This document shows, piece by piece, positions 1 to 6,197 of a DNA stretch of 10,135 nt. How positions within the stretch are numbered: the first letter of the stretch is position 1; the number at the start of each line of letters is the position of its first letter. The notes under the pieces are model-generated. The model was not told the origin of the DNA. It saw only the letters and a program-made list of their open reading frames with translations, and searched no databases. Location of the stretch: assembly GCA_964577965.1 (NCBI GenBank), contig CAZOAT010000087.1:1-10135 (forward strand). Reading direction: 5' to 3'. A program made the position numbers and the translations under genes. This DNA is from DASUUI01 sp964577965 (lineage in GTDB: Bacteria; Gemmatimonadota; Gemmatimonadetes; Gemmatimonadales; Gemmatimonadaceae).

Positions 1-137
1 AACTGTCGAGAAATTCTATGTCGATCTCCTTCATGCGCTGGCAGCTGCTCAATGATCGCAGCTGCCGGTACGCTGAGAGTGAAAGGGGCCTCGCCGCGGT
101 GGCACGTCGGTCGGCGTTTCTCGTGAGCAGCGTCAAC
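1..137. other. Leader region before the TPR gene, no gene seen
   Basis: The reading frame of the following gene is open back to an ATG at 18, but the 40 residues this would add are rich in Arg and Ser and would place a clear signal peptide in the middle of the protein. I therefore treat this stretch as untranslated leader or promoter DNA. No convincing paired -35/-10 boxes are visible. The left edge may also cut off an upstream feature. Confidence 0.5.
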
Positions 138-1076
138 ATGTGCCGGCCTTTCGCGCTGGCTCTGTGTGTGCTGCTCGCGGCAACCGGCGGCGGAGCCCAG
201 GAACGCCCACCCGAGAACGAGATCCAGGCCATTTCTCTGCTCGGTGATACGTTGCGCGATTTTCCGCTCACGCCGGAGGCACGCGCGCGGTATGAGCTGC
301 AGCTTACAGCAGCACGGGCAGCGTACGAGCGGGCCCCCGGTGACGCCGACTCGATAGTGTGGCTGGGCCGGCGCCTGGCATACGTGGGGAAACTGCGGGA
401 AGCGATAGACGTATACAGTCGTGGGATACTGCTGCATGCCGACAATCCATGGCTGTACCGTCATCGTGGCCACCGATACATCACGGTTCGCGAGTTCGAC
501 AACGCAATCATTGATTTTGAGCTGGCTGCCGTGCTCGCCGGGGGCAGGGAGGACGAGGTCGAACCGGATGGGCAGCCAAACGCGCAGAACATGCCAATAG
601 GCACGCTGAAGTCGAACATCGACTATCATCTCGCGCTTGCTTACTACCTGCAGGGCGAGCTCGGGCGCGCGCTGCCAGTCTACGCTCGTGAGCTGGCGCG
701 AGCCGCGAACGATGACAGGCGTGTGTCGATTGTCTATTGGAACTATCTCGCGCTGAAGCGGCTCGGACGCGACGAGGAGGCCGCTGCACTGCTCGCGCCT
801 GTGAGCACCCAGATGACCGTGATCGAAAACGATGCGTATCACCGGCTTCTGCTCATGTTCAAGGGCGAGCTGCCGCCGGATTCGATTCTCAGCACGACCC
901 CTGATGGCCAGATGTCAGTGGCAGATGCGACTTCGGCCTACGGACTCGCCAGCTGGCACCTCATCAACGGACGCGAGAACGAGGCGATGGACCTGTTCCG
1001 CCGGATCGTCGCCGGCGGGCAGTGGCCGGCGTTCGGCTATATCGCTGCGGAGGCGGAACTGGCCAGGAGGCGATAG
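138..1076 (+). CDS. Secreted or periplasmic tetratricopeptide-repeat protein
   Basis: A 312-residue protein with a signal-peptide-like N terminus: Arg at position 3, a hydrophobic run around residues 5-16 (FALALCVLLAA), and a possible signal peptidase I site near GGGA|QE at residues 17-22. The mature part is almost all helical. TPR-like helix pairs appear at about 56-100 (with WLGRRLAYVGKLREAIDVYSRG), 104-137, 163-195, 197-222 and 267-295. TPR units are protein-protein scaffolds and no catalytic motif is visible, so the role is probably structural or binding, in the cell envelope. I chose the ATG at 138 because it puts the signal sequence at the terminus. An in-frame GTG at 123 is an alternative, and neither has a strong ribosome binding site. 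The 3' end converges on the methyltransferase gene with 16 bp between. No specific family function is recognised. Confidence 0.8.
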   Translation: MCRPFALALCVLLAATGGGAQERPPENEIQAISLLGDTLRDFPLTPEARARYELQLTAARAAYERAPGDADSIVWLGRRLAYVGKLREAIDVYSRGILLHADNPWLYRHRGHRYITVREFDNAIIDFELAAVLAGGREDEVEPDGQPNAQNMPIGTLKSNIDYHLALAYYLQGELGRALPVYARELARAANDDRRVSIVYWNYLALKRLGRDEEAAALLAPVSTQMTVIENDAYHRLLLMFKGELPPDSILSTTPDGQMSVADATSAYGLASWHLINGRENEAMDLFRRIVAGGQWPAFGYIAAEAELARRR

Positions 1077-1099
1077 CGGAGGGGCCGCCTCTCTACGCT
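1075..1099. terminator. Weak imperfect hairpin over two convergent stop codons
   Basis: AGCG (1075-1078) pairs with CGCT (1096-1099), and GAGG (1079-1082) pairs with CCTC (1088-1091) around a 5-base loop, with a 4-base bulge TCTA. It covers the end of the TPR gene and of the methyltransferase gene and could slow polymerase from both sides. There is no T-run, so it is not a standard intrinsic terminator. Confidence 0.2.
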
Positions 1100-1797
1100 G
1101 TGGCCGCCATTATCGTCCACATCCCGCTCCGCCACAGGCAATCCACTTCCGTGAACCCCGCATCGTTCAGTATGCGGAGGTGCTGCCCTGCCGTCTCATA
1201 GTGATCGAATTCTGCGGCGTGCTCCAGCAGTTGCTCGATCTCGGCGTCGGTGCAGTTGCCGGGTTCACGGCAGAATGAGAGCCAGTCCTCCCAGTGCCGC
1301 TGATTGATTGACTCGGGGGCCGCTCGCATCTGATCGGCGAAGCAGAACCGTCCGCCGGCTTCGAGCGCATGATGAATCGTGTTGAACAGCGGCGCCTTGT
1401 CGCGAACGTGGTGCAGGCTGATGCAGGAAGCGACGACGTCAAACGCTTCGGGCTCCAGCGCGAGTTCCTCGAACCTCCCCGTGATGAATCTGACCCGGCC
1501 CTCGAACGCGGGATGGACTGATGCGATGCGCCCGCGGGTTACGTCGATCATCTCCTGCGCCGCGTCCACCACCGTCAGGTCCGCCGTCGGGTATCGGGTT
1601 GCCAGCGCGAGCGAGAAGTTGCCAGTGCCGCACCCCAGCTCCAGCACGCGGCGCGCGCTTGCGGGGAGATAGTCCGCCAGGCGGCGGGTCATACTCTCAT
1701 AACCCGGAACCGCACGCCGTATCAGCGAGTCGTACTCGTTCACCCTGTGCGCGAACCACTCACCCGCGGTCGAGCGCGCCGGCCCGTTGGCGCTCAC
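1093..1797 (-). CDS. Class I SAM-dependent methyltransferase
   Basis: A 234-residue Rossmann-fold methyltransferase of the UbiE/SmtA-like type. Motif I, VLELGCGTGN at 51-60, is the glycine-rich S-adenosylmethionine loop. Asp78 in LTVVDAA is the acidic residue expected to bind the ribose. FDVVASCISLHHV at 119-131 matches motif IV/post-motif, and HHALEAGGRFCFAD near 142-155 is the next strand. A C-terminal segment around 206-232 (LRILNDAGF, CLWRSGMWTI) resembles those of small-molecule or tRNA-modifying relatives such as CmoA, but the substrate cannot be read from sequence. The start is GTG at 1797. Its first bases overlap the TGA of the upstream glycosylase gene (GTGA, 1797-1794), so translation is probably coupled and the two form an operon. 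Confidence 0.85.
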   Translation of the reverse strand: MSANGPARSTAGEWFAHRVNEYDSLIRRAVPGYESMTRRLADYLPASARRVLELGCGTGNFSLALATRYPTADLTVVDAAQEMIDVTRGRIASVHPAFEGRVRFITGRFEELALEPEAFDVVASCISLHHVRDKAPLFNTIHHALEAGGRFCFADQMRAAPESINQRHWEDWLSFCREPGNCTDAEIEQLLEHAAEFDHYETAGQHLRILNDAGFTEVDCLWRSGMWTIMAATA

Positions 1798-2363
1798 GAC
1801 CCGACGGCCTGTCGGAGAGCGCGAAACATGACCGCCAGCTCAGGCAGTTGGTGGTTGGCGTTGAGGCCGCTCGGATTGGGAAGTACCCACAGCCGTGCCG
1901 GCCCGATGCGCTCAGGCTGCGGGCCGACGACCGCTCGCGGCCGCGCGAACCCCACCCGGTAAGCACCGAGTCCCAGCACCGCCACCCACTTCGGCAGATA
2001 GCGGCGAACCTTGCGCTCGAGCGCATGCTTTCCGGCGATGAACTCTTCGTCCCCGAGCTCGGCCGCTGTTGCCGTCGCGCGCCGCACGATTGCTGTGATG
2101 CCGTAGCCGGCTTCCAGCAGCTGCGGAGCCTCCCAGGGAGCCAGCACACGATCCGTGAAGCCGCCGGCATGAAGCGCACGCCAGAAGCGGTTTCCCGGTC
2201 GCGCGAAGTGGAGGCCGGTCGCACCGGAATAAAGTCCCGGATTGATGCCGCAGAAGAGCACAGAGAGCCCGGGAGCAATGAGATCGGGCACAGTGCAGCC
2301 AGCTGCGGCCTGCAGCTCCTCGGGACCGGGGCGCCTGGGCGTGTGCTGTCTGGAAGCTGTCAT
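1794..2363 (-). CDS. mug: Mug-type mismatch-specific uracil/thymine DNA glycosylase
   Basis: A 189-residue protein of the uracil-DNA glycosylase superfamily, family 2 (Mug/TDG). Such enzymes remove uracil, thymine or ethenocytosine opposite guanine and start base-excision repair. Both signature motifs are present: GINPGL at 39-44, holding the Asn that activates water in family members, and NPSGLN at 163-168, the loop that inserts into the helix. HFARPGNRFWRALHAGGF at 52-69 is also typical. Length fits the family (E. coli Mug is about 168 residues), with a short extra N terminus. I chose the ATG at 2363. The frame is open to about 2441, but those extra residues do not look like the family and would run almost to the start of the divergent GNAT gene. 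No clear Shine-Dalgarno is visible. The downstream methyltransferase overlaps by 4 bases. Confidence 0.88.
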   Translation of the reverse strand: MTASRQHTPRRPGPEELQAAAGCTVPDLIAPGLSVLFCGINPGLYSGATGLHFARPGNRFWRALHAGGFTDRVLAPWEAPQLLEAGYGITAIVRRATATAAELGDEEFIAGKHALERKVRRYLPKWVAVLGLGAYRVGFARPRAVVGPQPERIGPARLWVLPNPSGLNANHQLPELAVMFRALRQAVGS

Positions 2364-2452
2364 CGTTTCACGAAATCTGGGTGCGCGCACAGCGGTGCAG
2401 GAGTACGTTCGCATTTCTGCGGCGCTGCGATACCGCATCACTCGAGGACCCC
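2364..2452. promoter_or_regulatory. Divergent intergenic region, glycosylase and GNAT genes
   Basis: These 89 bp must hold promoters for both directions if neither gene is read from outside. For the plus-strand gene, GAGGA at 2444-2448 is a ribosome binding site with rather tight 4-base spacing to the ATG at 2453. GATACC at 2429-2434 is a possible -10 with no good -35. No -10/-35 pair stands out for the minus strand. Confidence 0.35.
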
Positions 2453-3007
2453 ATGATTCTGATCCCCACGCTGGAGACTGCGCGCCTGGTTCTCCGGCCG
2501 CTTCGTGAATCGGATACCGACGCGTACGCGGAGATGATGGCTGACCCGGAAGTGGCGCGGTTTCTTACTCCTGACCAGAAGCCGCTGTCGGCGGCGGATT
2601 CCTGGCGTCAGGTCGCGATGCTGCTCGGACACTGGCAGCTGCGCGGTTTCGGTATGTGGGCAGTGGCCGAGCGCGACCGCCCGGATGCGCTCGTGGGCCG
2701 GCTTGGCCCGCATCAGCCCGGCGGATGGCCCGATTTCGAGATCGGCTGGGGGCTCGCGCGCTCAGTGTGGGGGCGGGGATACGCGACCGAGGGCGCCGCC
2801 GCAGCCATGAGATACGCCTTCGACGTACTCAACCGTCCGCGGGTGATCAGCCTGATCGATCCGCACAATGTCAGATCGGCTGCGGTCGCACGCCGGCTCG
2901 GAGAGCGGCCGGTGAGCAAATGGACGTATCACGGCAGAGAGCTGGACGTGTACGCAATCGACCGGGAAGAGTGGCGGGCGACAGAAGCGAGAAGCAGCCG
3001 CCCGTGA
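2453..3007 (+). CDS. GNAT-family N-acetyltransferase, RimJ/RimL-like
   Basis: A 184-residue acetyltransferase. The N terminus TLETARLVLRPLRESD (6-21) is the typical first strand of the RimJ/RimL/Acetyltransf_3 type. The acetyl-CoA pyrophosphate loop is in RSVWGRGYATEG at 103-114 (R/Q-x-x-G-x-G/A pattern), and the following DPHNVRSAAVARRLG (136-150) is the usual segment with an Asn and Ser near the CoA, before the last helix. FEIGWGL (95-101) is the preceding strand. Members acetylate ribosomal protein N termini, small amines or antibiotics; the substrate here is unknown. The start at 2453 is set by family alignment and by GAGGA just upstream. The frame is open further upstream to 2381, but that would enter the glycosylase promoter. 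The last ~8 residues are a loose Arg/Ser-rich tail. Confidence 0.86.
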   Translation: MILIPTLETARLVLRPLRESDTDAYAEMMADPEVARFLTPDQKPLSAADSWRQVAMLLGHWQLRGFGMWAVAERDRPDALVGRLGPHQPGGWPDFEIGWGLARSVWGRGYATEGAAAAMRYAFDVLNRPRVISLIDPHNVRSAAVARRLGERPVSKWTYHGRELDVYAIDREEWRATEARSSRP

Positions 3008-3140
3008 CCGCAACGCCGCTGCGGGCGAGGACAACCAGCGCCCGGCTTCGCGACATGCGTTCACTGGCGGACACCTTTCGAGACACGTATGCTCTGTGCG
3101 CTTTCATGCTCAGGCATCCGGCCCACACGGAGGTATTGCA
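3008..3140 (+). promoter_or_regulatory. Intergenic leader with a candidate -10 and a good RBS
   Basis: This 133-bp gap separates the GNAT gene from the membrane-protein gene, long enough for its own promoter. TATGCT at 3088-3093 is a candidate -10; a TTCACT at 3060-3065 lies 22 bp upstream, too far for a normal -35, so the promoter call is weak. GGAGGT at 3129-3134, 6 bases before the ATG at 3141, is a strong ribosome binding site and settles that start. Confidence 0.35.
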
Positions 3141-3713
3141 ATGGTCTCGCTGATGGCGCTGTGGCTTCCGATACTGCTGTCTGCCGTTGTCGTCTTTCTG
3201 GTGAGCGCGGTCATCCACATGGTGCTGACATATCACCGTAGTGATTTCGAGCGCCTGCCAGGAGAAGACGAGGTGATGGCCGCGCTGCGCGCCGTTGCCG
3301 CGCCCCCCGGCGACTATGTGATGCCTTATGCAGGTTCACCTGCGGCCATGAAGGACCCCGCGTACGTCGAGAGGGTGAAACAGGGTCCGGTCGCGTTCTT
3401 CACTGTCTTCCCGCCAATCCCGTCGGGACAGCCCGCCATGGGTGCGCAGCTGGCGCAGTGGTTCGTGTACTCCCTGATCGTGAGCCTGTTTGCCGGCTAT
3501 ATCGCGTCGCGTGCGCTGGGGGCAGGCGCCGCGGGCGGGGAAGTACTTCGTTTCACTGCAACCACGGCGTTTGCCGGATACAGCCTTGCCCTGCTGCAGG
3601 GCTCCATCTGGTGGAAGCGGAAGTGGAGCGCGACGCTCAAGTCCGTGTTCGACGGTCTGATCTATGCTCTGCTGACCGGGGCGGTGTTTGCCTGGATATG
3701 GCCGGGGATGTAA
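3141..3713 (+). CDS. Four-helix integral membrane protein of unknown function
   Basis: A 190-residue membrane protein. Predicted membrane segments are about 6-27 (WLPILLSAVVVFLVSAVIHM), 110-130 (WFVYSLIVSLFAGYIASRAL), 138-160 (a run ending LLQGSIWW) and 169-187 (ending FAWIW). Between helix 1 and helix 2 lies a roughly 80-residue soluble stretch with several Pro, Tyr and Gly residues and the end FFTVFPPIPSG. The first helix ends in His-Met followed by TYHRSDFERLPGE, which looks like a conserved cap. I recognise the style of a conserved hypothetical found in soil bacteria but know no function and no Pfam enzyme motif. The start is well fixed by GGAGGT 6 bases upstream; an upstream in-frame ATG at 3096 has no such site. 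It converges on the LiaF-like gene. Confidence 0.75.
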   Translation: MVSLMALWLPILLSAVVVFLVSAVIHMVLTYHRSDFERLPGEDEVMAALRAVAAPPGDYVMPYAGSPAAMKDPAYVERVKQGPVAFFTVFPPIPSGQPAMGAQLAQWFVYSLIVSLFAGYIASRALGAGAAGGEVLRFTATTAFAGYSLALLQGSIWWKRKWSATLKSVFDGLIYALLTGAVFAWIWPGM

Positions 3714-3772
3714 CCCCGCGCAATGAGCCGTAGCTGTAGCCAGCCGTGTCCGCTGTGATCCGGCCGGCTTGT

Positions 3773-4246
3773 CTATCTGGTGAAGTACTCCCAGCCGGAA
3801 CGCAACCGCTGCAGAAATCCTGGGGCATTCGGGTCCACGATCTTCACGCCGACTGAGCCCATGAACGACCGCCCCCTGATCCGGAGGAGCGGGGCGTTAG
3901 CGGCAGGCACACTGCCGCTGTCGTGGGTGATCTCGAACGAGCCGACCGTAGGATCGCCATCGCACTCCACACGGAGCTGATGGGGAACGATGATCTCAAC
4001 GCTCCCCATCACGCACATGATCTCTATGTCCGTAATACCCTCTGCGACTACAGAGTGCGTGAGATCGAGCTTGACCGAGCCCATGAGCGCGACGGCCCGG
4101 TAGGCGCGCGGAAGAACCCAGTCTCCGTCACGGACTGATTTCGAGAAGCAGGCGGCAATCCCGCTCCGATCGGGCACGACCGACGCCGGCACGATTCTGG
4201 GAACGCGCGGAGTGAGATCGTCGTAGGGGGTGCCGGTACGGGACAT
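3773..4246 (-). CDS. LiaF C-terminal-like (cell-wall response) solo domain protein
   Basis: A 157-residue soluble protein whose C-terminal ~110 residues match the repeated-strand domain seen in LiaF/YvqF and in DUF1707-linked proteins (PF09922-like). The fold shows as near-repeats with the same core: ALMGSVKLDL, CVMGSVEIIVP, TVGSFEI and SFMGSVGVKIVDP. ACFSKSVRDGDWVLP just before them is a common entry to this domain. In LiaF this domain follows membrane helices and helps repress the LiaRS envelope-stress system; here there are no membrane helices and no DUF1707 head, and the N-terminal ~25 residues look disordered. The ATG at 4246 is preferred; a TTG two codons upstream (4252) is possible. 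Neither has a clear ribosome binding site. It follows the FAD oxidase with a 48-bp gap on the same strand, so cotranscription is likely. A role in envelope sensing is inferred only. Confidence 0.75.
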   Translation of the reverse strand: MSRTGTPYDDLTPRVPRIVPASVVPDRSGIAACFSKSVRDGDWVLPRAYRAVALMGSVKLDLTHSVVAEGITDIEIMCVMGSVEIIVPHQLRVECDGDPTVGSFEITHDSGSVPAANAPLLRIRGRSFMGSVGVKIVDPNAPGFLQRLRSGWEYFTR

Positions 4247-4294
4247 GGGCAAATCTTATCAGCATCACGGGTTGGGCGCACGGAGAACCTCTCC

Positions 4295-5740
4295 TCAACC
4301 GCGGCCGAACATGCGACTGTAGTGTGCATACCAGTCGCTGCGGAACAGCTCGTCAGGATCGTACCGCCGCTTGAACTCGAGGAATTCCAGGAACCGCGGA
4401 TGGCACTTCCGTACCTGATCCTTTCGCGCATGCCTGTGGTACGTCAGGTAGTAGCTGCCGCCGGCTTCGGCCGCCCGGTCTATCAACCTGCGGAACGTTT
4501 CGCCAGAAGTGCGCAGGCCGGCAGGTGAGTGGTCCGTGTGAATGTTGAAGATCACGCACGCCCAGGGCTCGCGCGCCCACGCGAGGAACGTCTCTTCGTC
4601 CCGCTCTATCAGGCGCACTGTCCCGTAGATGCAGTTCACCCGCTGCGATCTGAAGTCGTCGGCAACGGCTTCCATGAAACGGGGAAGCTCGTCGCGCGGC
4701 ACGTACAGCTCGCTGATCATCTCGCTTCCGCGGCACGCCGAACCGCTTCGGTCGTCGAGTTCGCGGTGATAGTCGTCCAGATACGTGGCGAGCTGATGCG
4801 TGTCTGATTCGTAGATCTGGCCGCTCGTCCGCAGGTAGTGTTCGCCGTACCGTTGAAAGGCGGCCGATTTGTCGCAGTGCGCCAGGTGGAGCAGCTCGCG
4901 CCAGGCCCCTTCGGTCAGGACGACCTGCCCGTGCGGAATCGGGGTTGACGGATCGATCGGCTGGTGGCACGAGAAGACGCCCCGCCGAAGAAACTCCGGC
5001 GAGTCGTTGTCTATGGCGAACTGGAAGTCGCCAAAGGTGAAGCCATTCGTGATCCGGTCCGCGAATGCGTCGGGCAGCTCGTGCAGGTCCAGGATTTCCA
5101 CGGTGCGCCGAAGCTTCTCCTGGCGCACGAGCCGCAGCCGCACCTGCGTGACCACGCCGAACAACCCGTAACCACCCACTGCGAGGCTGAACAGCTCTGG
5201 GTTTTCGTGTCTGCTGCAGCGGAGCGTACTGCCGTCAGCGGTGACTATGGTCAGCGCGTCGACATCATCGACGAACGGTCGCATCGTGAGCCCGCGGCCG
5301 TGCACGTTGGCAGCGACTGCACCGCCGATGCTGAGCCTGTCGGCTCCGGTCTGCTTCTGCGCTATCGTCCACAGTCGCTCGGCTCCGCGCTGGCAACTGT
5401 GCAGCTCGCGGATCAGCGCCGGCCACTGAATCCCCGCCTCGACCTCCACATGGCCGCATTCCGCATTCAACTCGAGTACGCGGTCCATTCCGGACATGCT
5501 GATGACCGTGCCCCCGGAGGCGAACTGCTGGCCGCCCATTGCATGTCTGCCACCGGCCACCGCTACCGCCCGGCCGAGGCCCTCAGCCCGGCGCAGTGCC
5601 GTCGCAACCTCCTCAGCCGATCGCGGTCGAACCACTTCCGCCACCAGGGTCGGGTTGAGCTGCGAGTGGATGTCGTTGAGGAGTACTGGCTGCGGGGGGC
5701 GGTCGCGCGGACGCGTCGCCGCGAGGATCTGAGTTGCCAT
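4295..5740 (-). CDS. FAD-linked oxidase/dehydrogenase, VAO (GlcD/DprE1-like) family
   Basis: A 481-residue flavoprotein. The N-terminal FAD-binding domain (about 28-205) contains VAGGRHAMGGQ at 61-71, the pyrophosphate-binding loop, where His66 is in a position that carries covalent FAD in some relatives; SIGGAVAANVHGRG at 137-150, the second FAD loop; and GGYGLFGVVTQVRLRL at 189-204. The rest is a substrate domain ending in FKRRYDPDELFRSDW (456-470), the C-terminal motif common to aldonolactone oxidase and DprE1-like proteins. Family members oxidise sugar lactones, polyprenyl-phosphoryl ribose, glycolate and other alcohols; I cannot tell the substrate. A DprE1-type envelope role is one option, but the usual DprE2 partner is not next to it. 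The start is uncertain: ATG at 5740 gives a normal N terminus; TTG at 5770 and GTG at 5764 are in frame, none with a good ribosome site. Confidence 0.85.
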   Translation of the reverse strand: MATQILAATRPRDRPPQPVLLNDIHSQLNPTLVAEVVRPRSAEEVATALRRAEGLGRAVAVAGGRHAMGGQQFASGGTVISMSGMDRVLELNAECGHVEVEAGIQWPALIRELHSCQRGAERLWTIAQKQTGADRLSIGGAVAANVHGRGLTMRPFVDDVDALTIVTADGSTLRCSRHENPELFSLAVGGYGLFGVVTQVRLRLVRQEKLRRTVEILDLHELPDAFADRITNGFTFGDFQFAIDNDSPEFLRRGVFSCHQPIDPSTPIPHGQVVLTEGAWRELLHLAHCDKSAAFQRYGEHYLRTSGQIYESDTHQLATYLDDYHRELDDRSGSACRGSEMISELYVPRDELPRFMEAVADDFRSQRVNCIYGTVRLIERDEETFLAWAREPWACVIFNIHTDHSPAGLRTSGETFRRLIDRAAEAGGSYYLTYHRHARKDQVRKCHPRFLEFLEFKRRYDPDELFRSDWYAHYSRMFGRG

Positions 5741-5837
5741 GATGCCGGGCTGGTCGAGGTTCACGACCAAGCTCGGCTGCGGCGGGAGGCGTGAGTATCG
5801 TGAGGATTACGTAGTATTCACCGGCGGTTACGTAGTC
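5741..5837 (-). promoter_or_regulatory. Gap upstream of the FAD oxidase with a 21-bp-spaced direct repeat
   Basis: This region lies between the stop codon of the TauE/SafE gene and the start of the FAD oxidase, both on the minus strand. It holds two copies of TTACGTAGT (5807-5815 and 5828-5836) whose flanks also match (G-A/G before, T/C-rich then CAC after). Each has the palindromic core TACGTA. The 21-bp step is two helical turns. On the minus strand GATACT (5799-5794) is a possible -10. The repeats would sit over or just upstream of such a promoter, as expected for a regulator binding site. No regulator gene is nearby. Confidence 0.4.
5807..5836. repeat. Direct repeat pair TTACGTAGT, 21 bp apart
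   Basis: Two exact 9-base copies begin at 5807 and 5828. Both lie in the short gap upstream of the FAD oxidase gene. The core TACGTA is self-complementary, so each copy could bind a dimer on one face of the helix. They are also framed by GTGAG (5800-5804) and CTCAC (5837-5841), an outer inverted pair. Function is unproven. Confidence 0.5.
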
Positions 5838-6197
5838 TCACGCTCCCTTCACCCATAGCCTGACAGCTACCACCAGAAGAAAGACAGCGAACAATCGCCT
5901 CAGAACCTGGGGTGGCAGCTGTACGGCGAGTCGCGCGCCGAACCATGCGCCAAGGAAGAGGCCGAGTGCGAGCAGCAGTGCTGCCCTGATGTTCACGTGC
6001 CCGTGACGCCAGTACTCCCAGGCACCGAGCGCACCGACTGGCAGGAGCAGCGCGCCGAGTGAGGTTCCGGTCGCGCTGGTTGCCGACATCTTTGCCAGGA
6101 TTATGAGCGCTGGTACGATGACAAGCCCGCCGCCGATCCCGAACATCCCTGCGAGAACACCGGCTGCAAGGCCGATCCCAATGAACATGCCGATCAT
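5838..6197 (-). CDS. Half-length TauE/SafE-family membrane permease
   Basis: A 119-residue hydrophobic protein with about four membrane helices (approx. 2-20, 25-38, 46-62, 70-90 and a last one 98-115; the first two may form one re-entrant unit). AGMFGIGGGLVIVPALI at 16-32 is the family's N-terminal signature with its GIGGG turn, and TSATGTSLGALLLP (40-53) is the matching second segment. Full TauE/SafE proteins (about 250 residues, sulfite, sulfoacetate or related anion export) carry two such halves; this gene encodes one complete half and ends cleanly, so it probably works as a homodimer rather than being a broken gene. Its ATG overlaps the TGA of the TerC gene (ATGA at 6197-6194), which points to translational coupling and a joint role in the membrane. 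The substrate is not known. Confidence 0.85.
   Translation of the reverse strand: MIGMFIGIGLAAGVLAGMFGIGGGLVIVPALIILAKMSATSATGTSLGALLLPVGALGAWEYWRHGHVNIRAALLLALGLFLGAWFGARLAVQLPPQVLRRLFAVFLLVVAVRLWVKGA

Noticed and set aside
2381..2390. GTGCGCGCAC palindrome upstream of the Mug gene
   Set aside because: A 10-base palindrome is expected several times per 10 kb in DNA this GC-rich, and nothing else marks it as an operator.
1521..2456. Long plus-strand open frame of 311 codons
   Set aside because: It lies antisense to the methyltransferase and Mug genes, both with clear family motifs. The translation is Arg/Ser/Pro-rich with no motif: a GC-rich shadow frame.
3703..3718. CGGGG-ATGTAA-CCCCG hairpin over the stop of the membrane protein
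   Set aside because: Stem of 5 bp without a T-run; possible weak pause only.
4282..4294. GGAGA-ACC-TCTCC hairpin just after the FAD oxidase stop
   Set aside because: Only 5 bp with a 3-base loop and no T-run on the minus strand; too weak for a terminator, and the downstream gene is probably cotranscribed.
4964..5794. Long plus-strand open frame of 276 codons
   Set aside because: Antisense to the FAD oxidase, which has clear FAD-binding motifs on the other strand. No domain, no ribosome binding site.
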